Below the pieces are notes generated by a model. It ran no database searches, was not told where the DNA came from, and saw only the letters and a program-made list of their open reading frames with translations. Below, piece after piece: positions 26,847-34,577 of a stretch of DNA of 64,000 nucleotides. Position 1 is the stretch's first letter. Every line of letters begins with the position of its first letter. The position numbers and the translations under genes are program-made. Source of the DNA: Clostridiales bacterium (lineage in GTDB: Bacteria > Bacillota > Clostridia > Lachnospirales > Lachnospiraceae); the NCBI GenBank assembly GCA_018372435.1, contig JAHAJA010000003.1, positions 1 to 64,000 of the forward strand, read 5' to 3'.

Positions 26847-26887
26847 ACATACACCTCAGGTGCTAATAATAATTTTTCGTTATTCAT
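26837..26887 (-). pseudogene. 5' remnant (signal peptide start) of the duplicated secreted protein gene
   Basis: After GGAGGAAAGAAT, ATG at 26887 opens MNNEKLLLAPEVYVCN and stops at 26837-26839. The first residues align with MYRKKLLIAGCV of the intact gene at 37501. It overlaps the CPBP start at 26846 by ten bases, so it may act as a coupled leader. Confidence 0.65.
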
Positions 26888-26990
26888 ATTCTTTCCTCCA
26901 TATAAACTTTTTATTTGATATTTTGTTTTATCTATCTTGCATTCACAAGTATATTCTTCAAATGTATCTGATTTGTATCAAAAATAAAAA
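26888..26990. repeat. promoter-region duplicate of 37502-37605
   Basis: The stretches upstream of the two related minus-strand genes share TCCTCCATAT, a TTTATTTGAT-like block, TTCACA and CAAATGTATCT-ATTTGTATC in the same order. This shows that the 5' region was duplicated with the gene. From here to 27112 I see nothing else recognisable. Confidence 0.7.
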
Positions 26991-27112
26991 TTCTAAATGA
27001 TAAAACATATTTACCATGCGTTACCAATGATAACAAGCAAGAGAATATTATATGAATACAGAAAAGACTTATGAGTGAAGCTGATGTAAAGGAAATGATG
27101 TGTGTGTTCGCA

Positions 27113-27151
27113 AAGCCTGCAAGTTACGAAACCGTAGTTGGAATTCTAAAA
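27113..27151 (+). pseudogene. fossil fragment of an Lrp/AsnC gene like that at 48530-48988
   Basis: About 34 of 39 bases match 48758-48796 (the K-P-A-S-Y-E-T-V-V-G-I-L segment) and the reading frame is kept. The frame then stops (AAATGTTAA), and the bases before it do not match well. No start or ribosome binding site is present. Confidence 0.75.
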
Positions 27152-27186
27152 TGTTAAAGTTAGTGGTAATCAGGAGATTTCGAATA

Positions 27187-27231
27187 AATAATAGCCAAAC
27201 TTGGATACAATTCCATGTCTGACTATTATCA
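27187..27231 (-). terminator. possible terminator of the 77-residue gene
   Basis: On the minus strand ATAATAG at the right edge pairs with CTATTAT at the left edge, with a partly paired CCA/TGG interior and T-rich sequence following. Confidence 0.4.
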
Positions 27232-27245
27232 GAAAGTACTTGATT

Positions 27246-27479
27246 CTAATTTGAAATCAATGTTTTGTCATTTGCAATAGCAGATACTATTTGTTCCCCA
27301 GTTTTGAAATCGTCAAATGTTCCTTGGTTAATTTCGTCAATAGTTTTACTTAACAATTTTTCGTAATAGGCTTCAGGTGTTAGTTTAGTTGTGGATTGGA
27401 TATGATTTTGTTGGGATGCAGAAGAGGCTATTCGTGCATACTCGTCTTTTACTTGGTCTATGAGTTTTTCACGGTCCAT
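27246..27479 (-). CDS. small protein of unknown function, 77 residues
   Basis: ATG at 27479 follows AAAAGGAG with good spacing. The product (starts MDREKLIDQVKDEYARI) is soluble, acidic-helical and without cysteines. A T-P-E-A-Y-Y-E-K-L-L segment in the middle looks like an amphipathic helix. The family is not recognised. It stands alone among decayed fragments. Confidence 0.55.
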   Translation of the reverse strand: MDREKLIDQVKDEYARIASSASQQNHIQSTTKLTPEAYYEKLLSKTIDEINQGTFDDFKTGEQIVSAIANDKTLISN

Positions 27480-27672
27480 ATAAATTACTCCTTTTCATAA
27501 AAAATTTATTTTTATTATTGCCGAGTTTGGTGGTAAACGGACTACTTCTTAATATCCATACTTATAATATTAATAAAATTATTATTTGCAGGTAATAGAA
27601 TTTTATTCAGATTTGAATTTGTAAGGGTACACTAGATTATAACCGTTCCGTATCTGGGCTATCTAAAGCTTA

Positions 27673-27786
27673 TTATATACCATGCTTTTCGATCGCCTTA
27701 ATTACATTCTTCATCTCCTTTGCCCGTTTGTAGAAGGCATGGGGATGGTGGTACTTTCTGGTCTGGCAGAAAATGGACTTTCGCAT
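27673..27786 (-). pseudogene. probable C-terminal gene remnant
   Basis: A 37-codon minus-strand frame (starts MRKSIFCQTRKYHHPHAF) looks protein-like but has an in-frame stop nine bases upstream of its ATG and no ribosome binding site. It is the only structure seen in the 448-base gap 27480-27927 apart from AT-rich DNA. The family is unknown. Confidence 0.3.
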
Positions 27787-27927
27787 CTTTTTATTCTAAT
27801 CAATATGTATAATGTTCAAGCTTTTGAAAAATTATATAGTATAACTAAAAGTGAGCATTGATATTATTCAGGTAATAAAATGGTAGTATAATTTATGATA
27901 CTAGAAAGTGAATAGTGGGTGTAATTT

Positions 27928-29703
27928 TTGAAGAAGAATCGCAAAGAAGCCAGAGAACTACTAATCTTTAAAGAGCAACTTAATAATATGAAGCAAATTG
28001 TGACGAATACAAAGACGGCTAACTTATGGAGTCATGAGGCAGCAATTCGGAAAAAATTAAAAGCCATGACAAAGATGCAAGGAGAGAATATAAAAGGTTA
28101 TGGACAAGTTTATGAGGAATATCGTGAACTATTAGACGATATATCAATCCGTCTTCTTGACGATTATAATAGGAAAAATAAAACGGATTTTGTGTTCGAT
28201 GAGATTGTTAGAGATAACTCAGATGATTATGTTAAGTCAGGAATTATGACTGTACTTGTGACATCTCATATTCCTAAAATAGTAGCAGATGATTTTGACC
28301 TATATATCCCGGATAATCCAAAGGATGATTATATCGAAGCGAGACGTATGAAAAGAATGGTCTATCTACATCTTGGAGAAACTAATACTGGAAAGACTTA
28401 TGAAGCTATCGAACGCTTAAAAGTTAGTGACAATGGGATATATTTAGCACCGCTAAGAATTCTAGCATTAGAGATTTTCGAGAGATTGAATGAAAGTGAT
28501 GTTGCGTGTAATTTGGTGACAGGTGAAGAAGAAATTATAATCGAAGGTGCAAAACACCAGAGCTGTACTGTGGAAAAACTGAATATAGACCAGAATTACA
28601 AAGTCGCAGTGATTGATGAGATTCAAATGTTAGGAGATAACCAAAGGGGAGCTGCTTGGACTAGAGCGTTATTAGGACTTAAGTGTCCAGAAATTCATGT
28701 TTGTGGTGCATTGAATGCGAAGAAGCTATTAGAAGAAATCCTACAGTCATGTGAGGATAAGTATGAGATTAAGGAATATGTAAGAAATGTGCCACTACAG
28801 ATAGTAGAGAAGCCTTTTGATATGAAAGAAGTAAAAGAAGGGGATGCGCTTATTGTATTCTCGAAGAAAAGAGTGTTAGAGATAGCTAAGATGTTCAAAG
28901 ACAATAAGGTAGAAACCAGCATAATTTATGGAGATTTACCTCCAGAAGTTAGAAAGATACAATATCGTGATTTTATCGATGGAAAGAATAAGATTTTAGT
29001 CTCTACAGATGCCATAGGAATGGGAGTAAATCTACCAATTAGACGTATCATCTTTATGAATAGCAAGAAGTTTGATGGAGATGAAATTCGCACGTTAACG
29101 TCACAAGAGATAAAGCAAATTGCAGGTCGAGCTGGAAGAAAGGGGATATATGAGATAGGATATGTAGCTTCTACTAAAGGTCAATATGAGTTTATGAAAA
29201 GAAATATCGAGAAAAGGGATGATCCTTTAATAGAGGCAGTAGTAGGCCCGGGTGAAGTTTTGCTAAAAATCAAAGGTTTACCACTTAGAGATAAATTAGC
29301 GCTTTGGGCCACAAGGGAAGACAAAGTACCATTATATAAAAAGATGGATATACGAGATTATATTTTAATTCTTGATAACATAAAGCGATATAAGTTAGAA
29401 GAAGAAGTAGAGTGGAGACTTATGAGGTTACCGTTTGATGTGCACAATGAACGAGTATTCGAAACTTTTATAGATTATGTAGAACAGTATTTTATAAGAA
29501 AAAATGAAGCGATATATAAACCAATAGAAGATGGAAGGAGCCTAGAAGCTTTAGAAATCTATTATCAGAAGATTAATCTGTATTATTCCTTTGCTAAGAA
29601 TTTTAAGATTCCATTTGAAGAAGAATGGGTATATGAAGAAAGAAAGGCTGTTAGTGAGCGAATCAATCAGCTTTTAATGAGCGGTAGATTTTCAGAATTG
29701 TAA
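27928..29703 (+). CDS. Suv3-like superfamily 2 RNA helicase
   Basis: A 591-residue helicase resembling mitochondrial SUV3. Motif I is L-G-E-T-N-T-G-K-T at about 151-159, motif II is D-E-I-Q-M (about 231-235), and the C-terminal RecA domain has TDAIGMGVNLP and Q-I-A-G-R-A-G-R (motifs V and VI). The first 140 residues are helical and not recognised; the last 120 match the Suv3 C-terminal helical region in position. Suv3 unwinds RNA for degradation in mitochondria. In this organism it would be expected in RNA turnover. TTG start at 27928, with only a weak GGGTG site. Confidence 0.85.
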   Translation: MKKNRKEARELLIFKEQLNNMKQIVTNTKTANLWSHEAAIRKKLKAMTKMQGENIKGYGQVYEEYRELLDDISIRLLDDYNRKNKTDFVFDEIVRDNSDDYVKSGIMTVLVTSHIPKIVADDFDLYIPDNPKDDYIEARRMKRMVYLHLGETNTGKTYEAIERLKVSDNGIYLAPLRILALEIFERLNESDVACNLVTGEEEIIIEGAKHQSCTVEKLNIDQNYKVAVIDEIQMLGDNQRGAAWTRALLGLKCPEIHVCGALNAKKLLEEILQSCEDKYEIKEYVRNVPLQIVEKPFDMKEVKEGDALIVFSKKRVLEIAKMFKDNKVETSIIYGDLPPEVRKIQYRDFIDGKNKILVSTDAIGMGVNLPIRRIIFMNSKKFDGDEIRTLTSQEIKQIAGRAGRKGIYEIGYVASTKGQYEFMKRNIEKRDDPLIEAVVGPGEVLLKIKGLPLRDKLALWATREDKVPLYKKMDIRDYILILDNIKRYKLEEEVEWRLMRLPFDVHNERVFETFIDYVEQYFIRKNEAIYKPIEDGRSLEALEIYYQKINLYYSFAKNFKIPFEEEWVYEERKAVSERINQLLMSGRFSEL

Positions 29704-29737
29704 CAGGTGCCGATGGTTTGTCATTGGCACCTGTTTT
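29702..29737 (+). terminator. intrinsic terminator
   Basis: AACAGGTGCC (29702-29711) pairs with 29726-29735, then TT. The stem begins within the helicase stop codon. Confidence 0.75.
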
Positions 29738-29783
29738 AGATAAATTATAGATTATAGTATTACATGTTATTATAAGCGGAAGA

Positions 29784-30257
29784 TCATTGCCCTTCCATTA
29801 TTATTTTTTTAAGATAATTAATAAATTTCTTAAGGCCAATATTCCATATACTAGCGTAGACAAGTGAAAATATGAAAAATGCAAATAGTGTAATAAGAGT
29901 AGATAATGAACTAGCTAATTCTACAAATGCCGGAACACCTACTATATAGGTTAAAAATATCATTCCAAGAAATAGTGACAGACCTGAAAAAAAGATGGAA
30001 AATAGTAATCCCTTCCTAGTAATCAATGCACCCATAACGATGCCTAACAACCCGGTGGTAAAAAGGAGGATGAGTGCTTCCTGCACACTTACTAATGTAA
30101 GAATTATTGCGGAAGAAAATAATACTGAAACACCAAGTAAAATATTTGAGGCAGCTGCTATAACAATAGGGAGCGTACTGAATGGACTTAAGACTAATCC
30201 AATAGCAGGCAGGAATACAGGAGCTGCTTGGAATAGTACAGTTAAGGCTGTTAACAT
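29784..30257 (-). CDS. small integral membrane protein
   Basis: A 157-residue protein with four to five membrane segments and the opening MLTALTVLFQAAPVFLPAIG, resembling small uncharacterised Firmicute membrane proteins. The ATG at 30257 lies only two bases after GGAGGA, too close to be ideal. The same frame stays open upstream and reads K-N-I-N-V-I-R-F-V-C-V-G-G, which looks like genuine protein, back to a run of seven G (minus strand) at 30306-30312. The true start may be a rare codon near 30300, or an ATG at 30318 if the G run were eight. Confidence 0.65.
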   Translation of the reverse strand: MLTALTVLFQAAPVFLPAIGLVLSPFSTLPIVIAAASNILLGVSVLFSSAIILTLVSVQEALILLFTTGLLGIVMGALITRKGLLFSIFFSGLSLFLGMIFLTYIVGVPAFVELASSLSTLITLFAFFIFSLVYASIWNIGLKKFINYLKKIIMEGQ

Positions 30258-30357
30258 TCCTCCGACACAAACAAAACGAATGACATTTATATTTTTAATA
30301 ATATACCCCCCCTATCATTATATAGAATAACTTTATAAGTTTTTATAGAGGAACCTA

Positions 30358-31773
30358 TTAAGGAATAATCTCAAAAATAGTTCCTTGGTTAAAATTAGAG
30401 ACATTCATAGAGCTATAAACTCCTAAGTATATCCTAGTTTGATCCATATTCGTTCCCAAACTAACATAATAAGACGATTGAGTCCCGAAATCATAATCCG
30501 TTTCAATAACACTGAAATCATTTAGTTTACAATCGGATCGGACATTAGTGTAAGCCAAAACCCCTCTGTTTGGAGGTGGAGATTCTTCGTCCCTGGCTAG
30601 ATCTGTAAACAAGATGCTTCCAGTTAAAGTAGAGATTGCAGTTCCCATATAGGGTTGAACACCTGTTAGTGCAGTTGCTCCGAATTTATCAGGACGAGAA
30701 TCTTTGTGATAATAACAGGTAAGAGGAAAAAGTCGTAACACAGAAGTTGTTACTGTTTCGTCGTAATAAGCAATGGTTTCCATATCTAACTCTGAATTTT
30801 CAGCACAACTCCTTATTATACAGGTAGGTAAATCCCCCTCCCAACCTCGCCAGCCAAGGTTAATAAAGCCTTCCATGTCAGGGACAGAGTTCATTAAAGA
30901 TGCTTGAACAAGTTCAGTAACCGGTATTGGTCTATATTGATGAAAAGAAAAAATCGACTCTACTAGATCCTGTCCGACATTTCCTACATATTTGATATAC
31001 TGATCATAAAACCGTTGATAGGAGATTCCCGGTATATTGCGTACCCCTTTGGCAATTACCGTAAGTATTTCTTGAAATGGTTTTGAAAGTTCATCAAAAC
31101 GTGTAACAACAGGAGGATTATCATCTGCTGTATTCTTATCAACATCAATTTCAATTATTTTTCCTGCGATTTCCATATCGTCTTGGCTTAGATTAAATGG
31201 ATCATACCCTGACCCTCCGTCTCCGGTTGTTAAAACAAGTTTTCCGGTTTCAGGTGAAAAGTTTAAGTTATTCACACCATTATGATTTAAGAATGGTCTT
31301 CTTATATTAAGTAATGACCTATTTCTACTAGATTGACCATTGGGTTTAAAGATCCATTCTTCAACAGTATCAATATGATTATATAGTGTTTCTCTATTTG
31401 TCCATTTGAGGTTTAAAGTTTTAGGGTCGCACGGATTAGGTTGAAATGAATTGGGAAGAGCACTTGGACCTTGTGTTCCTGCTAATGAATAATGAAGGTA
31501 AAATAGCCCGTTTTTATTAAATTCAGGATGGAACGCTAGACCTAACAATCCTCGTTCATCATATCCACCGGTAGAAGTACCTAGTTCAATGATTCGTGAG
31601 CGTATATCTAAAAAAGTCTCTATAACTCCATTTCCAATATAAAAGATCTCACCGATCTGTGTAGCAATAAATAGCCTTTCAATAGAGTCTCCAGGAAGTA
31701 TAGTTGTTTTTAAAACAGTAGGTAAATTGATATTACGAATCAGGGGTTGTAAATGAACTTTAACTTTAAGCAT
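30358..31773 (-). CDS. sugar dehydrogenase-like (GSDH) beta-propeller protein
   Basis: A 471-residue protein resembling soluble PQQ-dependent aldose dehydrogenases: G-x-E-R-G-L-L-G-L-A-F-H-P at about 72-84 and HNGVNNLNFSP followed by TTGDGGSGYDPF, which correspond to the blades carrying the cofactor site. No signal peptide is visible, although classic members are exported. The organism seems to be an anaerobe with no PQQ genes in sight, so the cofactor and even the enzymatic role are doubtful. ATG at 31773 with an AGAAGGATG-like site. Confidence 0.75.
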   Translation of the reverse strand: MLKVKVHLQPLIRNINLPTVLKTTILPGDSIERLFIATQIGEIFYIGNGVIETFLDIRSRIIELGTSTGGYDERGLLGLAFHPEFNKNGLFYLHYSLAGTQGPSALPNSFQPNPCDPKTLNLKWTNRETLYNHIDTVEEWIFKPNGQSSRNRSLLNIRRPFLNHNGVNNLNFSPETGKLVLTTGDGGSGYDPFNLSQDDMEIAGKIIEIDVDKNTADDNPPVVTRFDELSKPFQEILTVIAKGVRNIPGISYQRFYDQYIKYVGNVGQDLVESIFSFHQYRPIPVTELVQASLMNSVPDMEGFINLGWRGWEGDLPTCIIRSCAENSELDMETIAYYDETVTTSVLRLFPLTCYYHKDSRPDKFGATALTGVQPYMGTAISTLTGSILFTDLARDEESPPPNRGVLAYTNVRSDCKLNDFSVIETDYDFGTQSSYYVSLGTNMDQTRIYLGVYSSMNVSNFNQGTIFEIIP

Positions 31774-31918
31774 CTAACTTCATCCTTCTAATTACTTTAT
31801 TTTATATGAATATGATTCGAAGTGATCTATTATACCATCTGGAGCTGGTGGATATGAGTCAACCTTACCCTTATGGATAATATAAAACAGCGGGAATGAA
31901 AAAATTATAATGTTTTTA

Positions 31919-31947
31919 TTGACAAATATTATATTTGTAACTATAAT
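31919..31947 (+). promoter_or_regulatory. consensus promoter with embedded 17-bp palindrome
   Basis: TTGACA (31919-31924), exactly 17 bases, TATAAT (31942-31947). The spacer holds the perfect palindrome ACAAATAT-T-ATATTTGT (31922-31938). A repressor binding here would block RNA polymerase. The downstream Rrf2 protein is the likely ligand. Confidence 0.8.
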
Positions 31948-31973
31948 GGTAACAAATAGAGGAGATAATAATT

Positions 31974-32390
31974 ATGTATTCAACAAAATATGCTGTAAGT
32001 ATTCACATTTTAAGCCTTATTGCCTCAAAAAAAGGAAAAAGTATTACCTCAGACTATATTGCAGAGAGTGTAAATACTAATCCAGCTCTTGTTAGACGGT
32101 TGATGAGTGGTTTGAAAAAAGCTGGACTTATCCAAACTCAAACCAAAATTGGTGTAACTGGACTTATGAAAAACCCAGAAGAAATATCTCTTTTGGAGAT
32201 TTTTAAAGCGGTGGAAGATAGGCAAGATCTATTTGCTATACATTCGAACACCAATACAGCTTGTCCTGTAGGAGCTAAAATCGGATGTGTCTTAGAACAT
32301 GTCAACGAAAAAATCCAGTCAAGTTTTGAAGAAGAGTTAGGATCCTTGCATTTATCCAATATTTTAGATGGATTAGGCAATCATGAATAA
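31974..32390 (+). CDS. Rrf2-family transcriptional regulator
   Basis: A 138-residue regulator with the Rrf2 winged helix (residues 1-80: Y-A-V-S-I-H-I-L-S-L, the N-P-A-L-V-R-R-L recognition helix, GLIQTQTKIGVTG wing). The cluster region has only C-P-V-G-A-K-I-G-C (about 98-106), two cysteines instead of the three of iron-sulfur IscR/NsrR, so a thiol switch or a small-molecule sensor is more likely. AGAGGAGA precedes the start. The next gene is a flavin reductase, the common pairing for YwnA-like members. It probably represses itself and that gene. Confidence 0.9.
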   Translation: MYSTKYAVSIHILSLIASKKGKSITSDYIAESVNTNPALVRRLMSGLKKAGLIQTQTKIGVTGLMKNPEEISLLEIFKAVEDRQDLFAIHSNTNTACPVGAKIGCVLEHVNEKIQSSFEEELGSLHLSNILDGLGNHE

Positions 32391-32396
32391 ACCTAC

Positions 32397-32426
32397 GTTA
32401 TCTTGTAGAAGCTATCACAAGATAAC
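32397..32426 (+). terminator. hairpin after the Rrf2 gene
   Basis: Perfect 10-bp stem GTTATCTTGT (32397-32406) with 32417-32426. There is no T-tract, so it may instead be a regulatory structure between the Rrf2 gene and the reductase gene. Confidence 0.45.
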
Positions 32427-32625
32427 TTGATAGTAAACAGACAAGAACGTAGGCATATAATAAGGAGCCTTTTCCAAAGTTTAAAGATATAACAATGATT
32501 TCATATAATGTGGAATCCGGAACAATATAAAACCATTAATGTAAGTATTGCACATGATTATAGGAGTATATAGACTCAGAGCAATATTAGCATAATTATT
32601 CAAAAATATTTAGGAGGAAAAAATT

Positions 32626-33174
32626 ATGAGTAAAAAAACAATAGGTATAATAGTAGGAAGTTTAAGAAAAGAGTCTTTTAACAAATCAATTGCAAATTAT
32701 GTAGCATCCTTGATACCGGCAGAGTATGAAGCGAAATTTATAGATATTAGTGATGTTGATATGTTTAATCAGGATTTAGAGGATAATCCTCCTGCATCTT
32801 GGACACGTTTAAGAGAAGATGTAAAAGCTGCAGATGCGTATCTATTCTTTACACCGGAATATAATCGTTCCGTACCAGCAGTTTTAAAGAATGTATTAGA
32901 TGTAGCTTCTAGACCATACGGACAAAATGTATGGGCACATAAGCCAGCAGGAATTGTAAGTGTATCAATGGGTGGAATTGCCGCTTTCGGAGCAAATCAT
33001 CACTTAAGACAAACTCTTGCTTTCTTGGATGTATATCCATTGCAACAGCCAGAAGCATATATCGGAAATGTAATGGGATTGCTCGATGATAAAGGAAATC
33101 TTGTAAATGAAGATACTAAGAACTTCATGAAATCGTATGTTGATGCTTTTACAGCTTGGGTAGAAAAGTTCTAG
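32626..33174 (+). CDS. NADPH-dependent FMN reductase/azoreductase-like flavoprotein
   Basis: A 182-residue flavodoxin-fold reductase with the FMN phosphate loop G-S-L-R-K-E-S-F-N (about 12-20), the family's P-E-Y-N-R-S-V-P-A-V-L-K-N-V-L-D-V-A-S-R-P (about 84-104) and V-S-V-S-M-G-G. It would reduce FMN, azo dyes or quinones using NAD(P)H. AGGAGG precedes the start. It lies 235 bases after the Rrf2 regulator, with which it is probably co-regulated as a redox or electrophile response. Confidence 0.9.
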   Translation: MSKKTIGIIVGSLRKESFNKSIANYVASLIPAEYEAKFIDISDVDMFNQDLEDNPPASWTRLREDVKAADAYLFFTPEYNRSVPAVLKNVLDVASRPYGQNVWAHKPAGIVSVSMGGIAAFGANHHLRQTLAFLDVYPLQQPEAYIGNVMGLLDDKGNLVNEDTKNFMKSYVDAFTAWVEKF

Positions 33175-33200
33175 AATATAATTAGATAAAGATAAACAAG

Positions 33201-33233
33201 AGGCAAATAGAATTAAATTTCTATTTGCCTTTT
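33201..33233 (+). terminator. intrinsic terminator
   Basis: AGGCAAATAGAA (33201-33212) pairs with 33219-33230, six-base loop, then TTT. Confidence 0.8.
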
Positions 33234-33435
33234 GTCATGTATGGGATAGTAGGAATTTCTTTACTTAATGAATCAATACTTTAACAATGTTAATTTAAAA
33301 AGAGTTTAAAAGAGTTTAAAAAGAATTCCGTGATATGGTCACTGAATCATAATAAAATATTTGCTAATATATAGAAAATAAATGGAGCTATTCGAAAGAC
33401 TTCTCCATAAAAAAAGAAAAAACTGGAGTGATCGT

Positions 33436-34527
33436 ATGCTATTTCAAAAAAACAACTATTATTCAGAGATGAACGGTATTATGGAGTATGTTGAGGGGAC
33501 ATTGGAAGGTAAAGAGATGTCATGCCCAAAAAGTAAGTATGGAATTCATAACAGGGTGATTGATCAATTTAATAAACTATTGAAACATGAAAAGCAAATG
33601 TCTGTTACTACAAGAGAGGTATTAGAGGTAGCGAGCTCTATTAGCTCTTTTGCTATGAAATTGACGCATATGTCAGATCAACTAATAGAATTTGCAAGTA
33701 ATATGGAAGAAGTAAGTGAGTCTAATTCTACAATTGTTGAAGAAACCAATGTAACAATGAAGGAAGTGACAGAAACAATAGACGTGGTTGCTAATACACT
33801 GGATACGCTAAAGAATGAGTCTGAGATTTTTGCCGATAAAAACAACGACAGTGTTATATTATTACGAGAAGTCAGTAAAATAAAGGAAAATGTAATTGAT
33901 GATAACTTTCATATGAACTTAAAAATCGAACAACTCGTAGAATTAACAACAGAGGTTGGGAAAATTGTTGATAGTGTACAGGCAATAGCAACTCAGACGA
34001 ATCTCTTGGCATTGAATGCATCTATAGAAGCAGCCCGCGCAGGGGAACAGGGAAGAGGTTTTTCAGTCGTAGCGGATGAAGTAAGAAATTTAGCGGATGA
34101 TACGAAGAAGAATCTAGAGGGAATGAGAAACTTTGTGGATAAGATATATATGGCGGCAAATGAAGGCAAAGAAAGCATGAATAGAACAATAGACTCTACA
34201 AATCAGATGAGTAGAAAAATAGATATTGTGTCAGAAACGATTGATGGAAATATAAGAATGATGCGAGGCTTAGTATCTAGTGTTACACGGATAAACGAGT
34301 CTATGCAAGAAGTGAAAACATCGGCATTAGAGATTAACAGGACAATGAAAACCTCTAGTAGTGATGCGCAAAGGCTTAAGGTTATGACGCAGAATATTCA
34401 TCAAGATGCGATTCAAAGTGTTGATTACGCAAGGAATATCACAAACATAGATGATAAATTATCAGTCATAGCAACAGATTTATCTGAAGGGTTACGTGAT
34501 GGAAAACATGCTGTAAGTAGGAGGTAA
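33436..34527 (+). CDS. soluble methyl-accepting chemotaxis-type protein
   Basis: A 363-residue cytoplasmic receptor with no membrane segment. The C-terminal half has the hairpin tip that binds CheA/CheW, with Q-T-N-L-L-A-L-N-A-S-I-E-A-A-R-A-G-E followed by FSVVADEVRNLA. The N-terminal 80 residues hold a short unrecognised input region. The start at 33436 is favoured because GGAGTG lies seven bases before it; an upstream in-frame ATG at 33382 would add 18 residues but lacks a site. It probably senses an intracellular signal and feeds the chemotaxis array. Confidence 0.88.
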   Translation: MLFQKNNYYSEMNGIMEYVEGTLEGKEMSCPKSKYGIHNRVIDQFNKLLKHEKQMSVTTREVLEVASSISSFAMKLTHMSDQLIEFASNMEEVSESNSTIVEETNVTMKEVTETIDVVANTLDTLKNESEIFADKNNDSVILLREVSKIKENVIDDNFHMNLKIEQLVELTTEVGKIVDSVQAIATQTNLLALNASIEAARAGEQGRGFSVVADEVRNLADDTKKNLEGMRNFVDKIYMAANEGKESMNRTIDSTNQMSRKIDIVSETIDGNIRMMRGLVSSVTRINESMQEVKTSALEINRTMKTSSSDAQRLKVMTQNIHQDAIQSVDYARNITNIDDKLSVIATDLSEGLRDGKHAVSRR

Positions 34528-34577
34528 GTGATTTTTCGCATTATCCTGTTATTTTGTAATGTATTTTAGAAAACGTT

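Noticed and set aside
30016..30270. Minus-strand ORF of 84 codons overlapping the membrane protein
   Set aside because: It lies in another frame of the better-supported membrane protein gene and has an unlikely composition rich in Cys, Ser and Tyr.
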